Origin: an uncultured Mycobacterium sp.
GTDB lineage: Bacteria; Actinomycetota; Actinomycetes; Mycobacteriales; Mycobacteriaceae
Assembly (NCBI GenBank): GCA_900078375.1
Contig: FLQS01000006.1
Span: 29,070 to 93,069, forward strand
Direction of reading: 5' to 3'
Length of the DNA stretch: 64,000 nt
Shown here: piece after piece, positions 59,043 to 64,000 of the stretch
Position numbering within the stretch: position 1 is the first letter of the stretch
How the letters are laid out: every line of letters starts with the position of its first letter
Program-made: the position numbers and the translations under genes
Notes under the pieces: generated by a model
Database searches by the model: none
The model's input: only the letters and a program-made list of their open reading frames with translations
What the model was told of the DNA's origin: nothing

Positions 59043-59813
59043 CTACATCCGGCGTGCGCGCAGCCCGTTGACGAACGGGCAACCCATCAGTAGCCGGATG
59101 GCTCGGCCCAGGCCGGGCACGTCCTGCACCGGCTGGCCGAACGGGAGCCGGACGTCGTGGTCACCGTCGGTGCCTTCGACGCGCAGCCGTACGCCGTAGC
59201 GGTCCAGACCCAGCGGGCGAACCCGGCCACGCCGCAGCGGAGCGGGCAGCTTGCCGGCCAGTCGCGCGAGCACTTCGGGGTGATCGCTGTCGAGATGGCG
59301 CAGCCAGGCCGACTCGAACTCGCAGAACGGGTCCGGCTGGGCGGCCATCAGATCGTGCAGCCCGACGGTCTCGGCCCCGGCGGCGTCGGCGACAACCACG
59401 GACTCGACCTCCAGCAGGAGCAGGACCTGGCCCGACCCGATGTCCAGCAGTGCGGGGTTGGGGTGGTCGGTGGCGATCATGTCGACCATGGCGCGCACGG
59501 CGTGTTCGGGCACGGTTTGCACCCGGCCGCGGATCCACACCAGGGATCGCACGGGTTCGCGCAATGGCAACGGGGCGAAGTCGGTGAGCTCCAGGACCGC
59601 TGCGACACCATCCGTGCCGGCCGTGCGGGCGCGGACGGCCAGCGCGGATTGGATCGGAAGGCTCACCGCGCACGAGCCACCGGGCAGCAGGTGATGAATG
59701 GGCGTGGTAGCCGGGGCGACATCGTCGGCGACCAGCATCGCTCCGGCAGCGCGAGCACAAGCGCTGCGGACACGTTCGGCGGTGGACGGCGTAGTGAGCG
59801 TCGTTGAGGTCAT
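59043..59813 (-). CDS. DUF2470 protein (Rv3839-like), candidate iron-regulated
   Basis: 256 aa soluble protein with an N-terminal FMN-binding split-barrel-like part (VAAVLELTDFAPLPLREPVRSLVWIRG) and a C-terminal DUF2470 region (MVDMIATDHPNPALLDIG). This is the Rv3839 type. An IdeR box lies 19 bp upstream of the ATG at 59813, in line with iron control reported for Rv3839. Heme- or iron-linked chemistry is plausible for split-barrel/DUF2470 proteins; not shown here. Confidence 0.85.
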   Translation of the reverse strand: MTSTTLTTPSTAERVRSACARAAGAMLVADDVAPATTPIHHLLPGGSCAVSLPIQSALAVRARTAGTDGVAAVLELTDFAPLPLREPVRSLVWIRGRVQTVPEHAVRAMVDMIATDHPNPALLDIGSGQVLLLLEVESVVVADAAGAETVGLHDLMAAQPDPFCEFESAWLRHLDSDHPEVLARLAGKLPAPLRRGRVRPLGLDRYGVRLRVEGTDGDHDVRLPFGQPVQDVPGLGRAIRLLMGCPFVNGLRARRM

Positions 59814-59831
59814 CGCGCACCTTCCAGTTAG

Positions 59832-59850
59832 TGAGGTAAGCCTAAGTTAA
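59832..59850. promoter_or_regulatory. IdeR (iron box) operator
   Basis: TGAGGTAAGCCTAAGTTAA matches the IdeR consensus TTAGGTTAGGCTAACCTAA at 14 of 19 positions by my count. It lies in the divergent gap between the DUF2470 gene and pheA, closest to the former. Confidence 0.7.
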
Positions 59851-59908
59851 CTATCGACGCCAGGCCGCGCAAGGCTTTCGTCGACGATTGACCCGATAGG
59901 GTTGGACC

Positions 59909-60829
59909 GTGGCCCGCATCGCCTACCTCGGTCCCGAGGGCACGTTCACCGAAGCGGCACTTCTCAAGATGTGCGCTGCCGGCGTGGTCCCTGGCGGCGG
60001 TGAGGCGCAACCGGCGCCGACGGACAGCACCCCCGCGGCCTTGGCGGCCGTGCGGGACGGCGCAGCTGATTTCGCGTGCGTACCGATCGAGAACTCCATC
60101 GAGGGCAGCGTGCTGCCCACCCTGGACAGCCTGGCCTCCGGTTCGCCGCTGCAGGTCTACGCCGAGCTGACGCTGGATGTCGCCTTCAGCATCGTCGTGC
60201 GCGACGGCACCGCGAAGGACTCGGTCCGCACCGTCGCGGCATTTCCGATCGCCGCCGCGCAGGTCCGCCGTTGGCTAGCCGACCATCTGCCGGAAGCCGT
60301 TCTGGTGCCGGCCAATTCGAATGCCGCGGCCGCCCAAGAGGTGGCGGCCGGTCGCGCCGACGCGGGTGTCAGCACGGCGCTGGCCGCACAGCGCTACGGC
60401 CTGTCCAGTCTGGCCGACGGGATCGTCGACGAGCCGAATGCCAGGACACGATTCGTCCTCGTCGGGCGCCCGGGCACACCCCCCGCGCGCACGGGAGCCG
60501 ATCGAACCTCGGTGGTGCTGCGGATCGCCAACACACCCGGTGCACTGGTGTCGGCGATGACGGAATTCGGCATCCGTGATATCGACCTGACTCGCATCGA
60601 ATCCCGGCCTACCCGAACTGAACTCGGTACCTACGTCTTCTTCCTGGACTGCGTCGGCCACATTGACGACAGTGCGGTCGCCGAGGCGCTCAAGGCCTTG
60701 CACCGGCGCTGCGCCGACGTTCGCTATCTCGGCTCGTGGCCGACGGAATCGGCGGTAGGCGCCACACCGCCGCAACTGGACGAGGCCGACCGGTGGCTGG
60801 CCCGACTTCGTGAGGGCAACCCGACATGA
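59909..60829 (+). CDS. pheA: Prephenate dehydratase
   Basis: 306-aa monofunctional enzyme converting prephenate to phenylpyruvate in phenylalanine synthesis. The start IAYLGPEGTFTEAALL, VPIENSIEGSVLPTLD, and the T-R-F-like motif NARTRFVLVG are present, followed by an ACT domain (VVLRIANTPGALVSAMTEFGIRDIDLTRIESRP, Phe-feedback site). GTG at 59909. The stop overlaps the mutase-like gene (ATGA). Confidence 0.96.
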   Translation: MARIAYLGPEGTFTEAALLKMCAAGVVPGGGEAQPAPTDSTPAALAAVRDGAADFACVPIENSIEGSVLPTLDSLASGSPLQVYAELTLDVAFSIVVRDGTAKDSVRTVAAFPIAAAQVRRWLADHLPEAVLVPANSNAAAAQEVAAGRADAGVSTALAAQRYGLSSLADGIVDEPNARTRFVLVGRPGTPPARTGADRTSVVLRIANTPGALVSAMTEFGIRDIDLTRIESRPTRTELGTYVFFLDCVGHIDDSAVAEALKALHRRCADVRYLGSWPTESAVGATPPQLDEADRWLARLREGNPT

Positions 60830-61512
60830 GCGGACGGCTGATCCTGCTGCGGCACGGGCAATCGCACGGCAATGTCGAGCGCCGCCTCGACACCCGTCCC
60901 CCCGGGGCCGACCTCACCGACCTCGGCCGCGAGCAGGCGCGCGATTTCGCCCTGGCCCGCAGCCATCCGACGGGACTGCTGGTGCATTCGATCGCCCGGC
61001 GGGCCGCCCAGACCGCGGCCGAGATCGGCACCCAATTGCGGCTGTCCGCCGAGGAATTCGGCGGTATCCACGAGGTGCAGGCCGGCGAACTCGAGAACCG
61101 CAACGACGAGGACGCGATCGCGGAGTTCAATGCGATCTACCAGCGGTGGCACCAGGGTGAGCTCGAGGTCCCGATGCCGGGCGGCGAAAGCGCCAGCGAG
61201 GTCCTGGATCGCTACCTTCCGGTGCTCACCGACTTGCGACTGCGGTATCTGGACGACCACGCCTGGACCGAGGACATCCTCGTGGTCAGCCACGGCGCGG
61301 CAATCCGGTTGGTGGCGGCCACGCTGGCCGGTGTGGAGAGCAGTTTCGTGCTCGACCACCACCTGGCCAACGCCGAGTCGGTGGTCTTGGCGCCGATCAC
61401 CGACGGCCGCTGGAGCTGCGTGCAGTGGGGGGCGCTGAGCCCGCCGTTCTATCCCGAGCCCGACGTGCATCCGGTGGAGGATGCGCTGGAATCTGTCGAC
61501 CCCATGGGCTGA
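60826..61512 (+). CDS. gpm2: Phosphoglycerate mutase family phosphatase (Rv3837c-like)
   Basis: 228 aa histidine phosphatase superfamily. The phosphohistidine motif LLRHGQSHGN begins at about residue 7, with the second catalytic His in VVSHGAAIRL. Coupled to pheA by ATGA overlap, as Rv3838c-Rv3837c. Family members include broad phosphatases and mutases; the substrate here is not determined. The gene symbol follows the M. tuberculosis annotation. Confidence 0.9.
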   Translation: MSGRLILLRHGQSHGNVERRLDTRPPGADLTDLGREQARDFALARSHPTGLLVHSIARRAAQTAAEIGTQLRLSAEEFGGIHEVQAGELENRNDEDAIAEFNAIYQRWHQGELEVPMPGGESASEVLDRYLPVLTDLRLRYLDDHAWTEDILVVSHGAAIRLVAATLAGVESSFVLDHHLANAESVVLAPITDGRWSCVQWGALSPPFYPEPDVHPVEDALESVDPMG

Positions 61513-61518
61513 CAGGAA

Positions 61519-61716
61519 TTACACAGCCAACCGGTCCGTTGTTTGCTGAAAGCAGGCACATCCGACCGTGTCGCAATCTATGACCAAAGTATGAAAAACC
61601 AGTTCGGGAGTCGCGCAGCCATCCTCGGTGCACTCGGCGCGATGCAGCGCGTGGCGGATCAGCGTACCGTGGCAATGTCCCAGGCCAGCGGTGCATTCTC
61701 GGCAGCTTCGTACCAT
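61519..61716 (-). CDS. Small Cys/His-rich protein, probable zinc-binding
   Basis: 65 aa, convergent with the mutase gene (6-bp gap). Pairs of metal-ligand residues run through it: SCREC, GHCHGTLIRH, AECTEDGC, VIDCD and GCAC, giving nine Cys and several His in a spacing that suggests one or two zinc knuckles. ATG at 61716; no good ribosome site, so a leaderless transcript is possible. The overlapping plus-strand frame lacks such pattern. No function known. Confidence 0.6.
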   Translation of the reverse strand: MVRSCRECTAGLGHCHGTLIRHALHRAECTEDGCATPELVFHTLVIDCDTVGCACFQQTTDRLAV

Positions 61717-61925
61717 GCTTCGTTCTTAACATCGAGGCCCGCCGAAGCGCCGTTGCCACGCGGGGTCGGAGCAAGCTATTTTCGCCTGTAGCAAAAGTTG
61801 CTATGCAATTGCTGATGAGGTGAGATATCTTGAGTGTCCTCGGCCCTTCGGGGGTGGGCTGGTTAATCTGCCGGACCAGCCAGCGATGCATCTAGTAATC
61901 CCGGCATGAAAAGTAAGGACTCATC
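61717..61925 (+). promoter_or_regulatory. Upstream region of the lipoprotein gene
   Basis: Relatively AT-rich around 61790-61840. A 7-bp stem GGCTGGT (61857-61863) / ACCAGCC (61875-61881) with an 11-nt loop lies 45 nt before the start codon and may structure the leader. AAGGA at 61916 is the ribosome-binding site. Confidence 0.4.
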
Positions 61926-62189
61926 ATGATGTCAGGTCGTTTGACTCGGCAGATTGCGCTTTTTGCTGGCGGGCTCGCGATCGTCGGCATGGGCACGCTG
62001 ACCGCCTGCGGTAAGGACAAGAACAAGGCGCCGGAGAGCACCACGCCGACCACGACGACGAGCGCTCCCGCGCCGTCGCCCACGGAGAAGGCTGTGTCGC
62101 CTGGTGGCCCCAACTCCTTCACGCCCACCGTCAAGGCCCCGCCGGCGCCGACCGCGCTGCCCGGCAACGTCATCACCGGCGGCAACTGA
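61926..62189 (+). CDS. Small lipoprotein
   Basis: 87 aa: signal peptide (MMSGRLTRQIALFAGGLAIVGMGT) ending in lipobox LTAC, so the mature N-terminal Cys is lipidated. The mature chain is about 60 residues, Thr/Pro-rich (ESTTPTTTTSAPAPSPTEK), probably extended. Start ATG with AAGGA 8 nt upstream. It is 42 nt before the S53 protease gene and could be cotranscribed. Confidence 0.85.
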   Translation: MMSGRLTRQIALFAGGLAIVGMGTLTACGKDKNKAPESTTPTTTTSAPAPSPTEKAVSPGGPNSFTPTVKAPPAPTALPGNVITGGN

Positions 62190-62231
62190 GCCGTTCGGTC
62201 CGCAAGCGTCCACAGCGACCCTCCGCCGACA

Positions 62232-63842
62232 GTGATCGGGGCACACCGCCTTCGCGCGCTGTCTGTGGTGGGGCTGCTGGGGGTGCTGACCGCAGCCGCC
62301 GTACTGGTCGCTGATCTCCACCGCTCTTCGGCACCCGCCGAAGACGGGGTGATCAGCGGCCCGTACGCGTCTCTTCTCGCCAGCTCGGTCGACCTCGGTC
62401 CGGCACACACCGACCGCGTTCAACTGACCGCCGCGCTGCGCGACGATTCACGCCCAGACCTTCTGATGGGATGGGCTGTCCGACAAAACCTTTCGGTGCG
62501 CTGGCGCCCCGGAGACAGCTGGGCGATCCTGGAGGGCGCACCCGCCGCGGTGTCCGGCGCCTTCGATGTCGACGTCCACGACTACCGGGGCAAGCGCGGC
62601 CAGGTGTTCTACGCCTCGCCCCAGCAGCCGTCGGTTCCGCAATCGCTCAGCGTGGAGGTGGCCGGGCTCGGCCGCATCCTCGGCTACACGCCGCACCGCG
62701 AGTCGAAGGTCTGGATGCTTCCACTCGAGGTCCCCGACCAAGGCCTGAATCCCAGCGCCCTGCTGCGCACCTACAACGCAATGCCGTTGCACGAGAAGGG
62801 TTATACCGGCAAGGGCACGACCGTCGTCGTGTTCGCCTTCGACGGCTTCGACCAAGCCGACCTCGATACCTTCGCGACCAGTTTCAACCTGCCGAAATTC
62901 ACCCCCGACGTCGTTGGCGGCATGCCGCCGGCCCGCCGCGGCGAGGCGACCATGGACCTCGAGGCGGTCCACGCGATCGCCCCCGACGCCAAGAAGGTAT
63001 TGGTCAACGCGCGCTCCACCGTAGAGGGTGACGGGTCGTACGAGAAGATCGCGAAGTTGATGGAGGACACCGAACGGAGTTATCCGGGTGCGGTGTGGAG
63101 TTTTTCCATCGGCTGGGGTTGCGACAAGCTCATCACCGCCGCCGATCTGGTGCCGGTGCGCACTGCGCTGTCTGCCGCGCACCGCTCGGGCACGACGGCG
63201 TTCGACGCCAGCGGTGATTTGGCCGGTCTCGATTGCAAGGGCGGTGACGAATGGTCGTCGCCGCCGAGCGACAACGATGTCGGGCTCGACGCGGTGGCCT
63301 CGATGCCGGAGATGACCGACGTGGGCGGCACGACGGTGTCGACGGACGCCAACGGGGTTTGGCTGGCCGAACAGTCGTGGTTTGATCCGCCGCTGTCCCA
63401 GGGCACCGGCGGTGGGGTGTCGGCGCTCTTCGAGCGTCCGGATTGGCAGCGGGAACTCAACGTTCAGGGCGGTGCCGGCAAGCGGCTCACCCCGGATATC
63501 TCGGCCGTCGCCGATCCGTTCACGGGTGTGCAGATCGTCTTCAATCAACAGCTGATCATCGGCGGGGGCACATCGCTGGCGGCGCCCATCTGGGCCGGAC
63601 TGACCGCACTGATGAACCAATACGTGGTCGATAAGGGCGGCTCGCTGATCGGCGATATCAACCCGATTCTCTACACCATCGCCGAAGGCACACCGCTGCC
63701 CGCATTTCGCGACGTCGTCCTCGGCGGCAATGCCGTGGCCAATGCCGGTCCGGGCTATGACCTGGTCACCGGCCTGGGGACGCCCAATGTGGAAAACCTG
63801 GCGCAGAATATTCTTGTGACCCAGAAAGTGGTCGACCGATGA
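62232..63842 (+). CDS. S53 family (sedolisin) serine-carboxyl peptidase
   Basis: 536 aa exported or membrane-anchored protease. N-terminal hydrophobic segment (ALSVVGLLGVLTAAAVLV), prodomain (about 40-170) and catalytic domain. Catalytic triad: E238 and D242 (GEATMD), Ser448 in GGGTSLAAP, with oxyanion Asp329 in SGD. The C-terminal Ca2+-binding motif (ANAGPGYDLVTGLGTP) is present. Sedolisins are acid-active endopeptidases. GTG start. The next gene overlaps as ATGA. Substrate unknown. Confidence 0.92.
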   Translation: MIGAHRLRALSVVGLLGVLTAAAVLVADLHRSSAPAEDGVISGPYASLLASSVDLGPAHTDRVQLTAALRDDSRPDLLMGWAVRQNLSVRWRPGDSWAILEGAPAAVSGAFDVDVHDYRGKRGQVFYASPQQPSVPQSLSVEVAGLGRILGYTPHRESKVWMLPLEVPDQGLNPSALLRTYNAMPLHEKGYTGKGTTVVVFAFDGFDQADLDTFATSFNLPKFTPDVVGGMPPARRGEATMDLEAVHAIAPDAKKVLVNARSTVEGDGSYEKIAKLMEDTERSYPGAVWSFSIGWGCDKLITAADLVPVRTALSAAHRSGTTAFDASGDLAGLDCKGGDEWSSPPSDNDVGLDAVASMPEMTDVGGTTVSTDANGVWLAEQSWFDPPLSQGTGGGVSALFERPDWQRELNVQGGAGKRLTPDISAVADPFTGVQIVFNQQLIIGGGTSLAAPIWAGLTALMNQYVVDKGGSLIGDINPILYTIAEGTPLPAFRDVVLGGNAVANAGPGYDLVTGLGTPNVENLAQNILVTQKVVDR

Positions 63843-64000
63843 CCTCGCCTGACGACGAAGTGCCAATGATGGAGTGCGGGGTCTGCCAGATCGACGTCCC
63901 GGCCGGAGCGTTTTGCGGGTACTGCGGCGGCCACCTCGCATCGGAAGCCAAGCCAGGCCCGCGCTGGCTGCGCAAGTTGCGCGGCGACACCTTCGGCGCG
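63839..64000 (+). CDS. Zinc-ribbon protein, 3'-truncated by window edge
   Basis: 54 residues are visible: an acidic start then a zinc ribbon (CGVC...CGYCGGHL) and a basic RWLRKLRGD stretch. Translationally coupled (ATGA) to the S53 protease. In many actinobacteria such ribbons begin membrane proteins, but the rest is outside the window, so no further call is made. Confidence 0.75.
   Translation, partial: MTSPDDEVPMMECGVCQIDVPAGAFCGYCGGHLASEAKPGPRWLRKLRGDTFGA

Noticed and set aside
61543..61791. Plus-strand 82-codon open frame overlapping the Cys/His-rich gene
   Set aside because: No ribosome site; its peptide shows no pattern, whereas the minus strand has regular Cys/His pairs.
62448..63941. 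497-codon minus-strand open frame over the S53 gene
   Set aside because: Antisense to intact catalytic motifs; no start signal.

Overview
The window is about 64 kb of high-GC actinobacterial chromosome and reads as a fast-growing Mycobacterium (Mycolicibacterium) species. The evidence is gene content and order. espR, hns, rraA, ethA-ethR, glpQ1, pheA, gltBD, MmpL/MmpS, a WS/DGAT acyltransferase, FadE enzymes and F420-type luciferase-like oxidoreductases are all present. From gltB rightward the order largely follows the M. tuberculosis Rv3860-to-Rv3836 segment, with insertions. I see no tRNA, rRNA, insertion sequence, prophage or CRISPR array. Gene names rest on recalled family motifs and recalled orthologue sequences; no database was searched.

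Layout. 1-3.6 kb: 5'-truncated hrpA. 3.6-11.2 kb: lipid and redox accessory genes (patatin, WS/DGAT, LLM oxidoreductase with TetR, sulfotransferase-like, DUF1214), flanked by two paralogous tiny secreted His-rich proteins that share a conserved 55-bp upstream element. 11.2-16.3 kb: a divergon with two FadEs and two small proteins on the minus strand, and DUF1295 plus a flavoprotein on the plus strand. A perfect KstR-type half-palindrome motif lies between the two arms, suggesting sterol-linked control. 16.3-20.2 kb: an ESX-1-related satellite with an EspK-tail-like protein, a YbaB/EspL-like protein, an EccA C-terminal fragment, a Ser/Thr kinase lacking the alpha-C segment, and an EspI/Rv3860-like MinD ATPase. 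20.2-26.7 kb: gltB-gltD with a long structured leader.

26.7-46 kb: a small ORF, a UGT glycosyltransferase, a cyclase-ATPase, an LLM oxidoreductase, a frameshifted ArsR pseudogene, a secreted beta-propeller protein, a PHP protein (Rv3856c-like), MmpL-MmpS with a divergent TetR, DinB (DinB3-like), a PonA2-type PBP with PASTA domain, and the ethR/ethA divergon with a clear multi-repeat operator. 46-49 kb: a minus-strand run of DUF6474, YcnI, CopC, hns and rraA. 49-52 kb: a plus-strand trio (Gly/Pro-rich membrane-anchored secreted protein, HELGH metallopeptidase, MAB_1171c-type membrane protein) convergent with espR.

52-55 kb: a GDT1/TMEM165 manganese exporter candidate preceded by a yybP-ykoY-type Mn2+ riboswitch, an Rv3847-like protein, a small membrane peptide, and a 100-bp cluster of DnaA boxes. 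55-61.5 kb: DUF4328 protein, GlpQ1, LCP ligase, CPBP protein, DUF2470 protein with an IdeR box, pheA and a phosphoglycerate-mutase-family phosphatase. 61.5-64 kb: a Cys/His-rich small protein, a lipoprotein, an S53 (sedolisin) protease and the start of a zinc-ribbon protein cut by the window edge.
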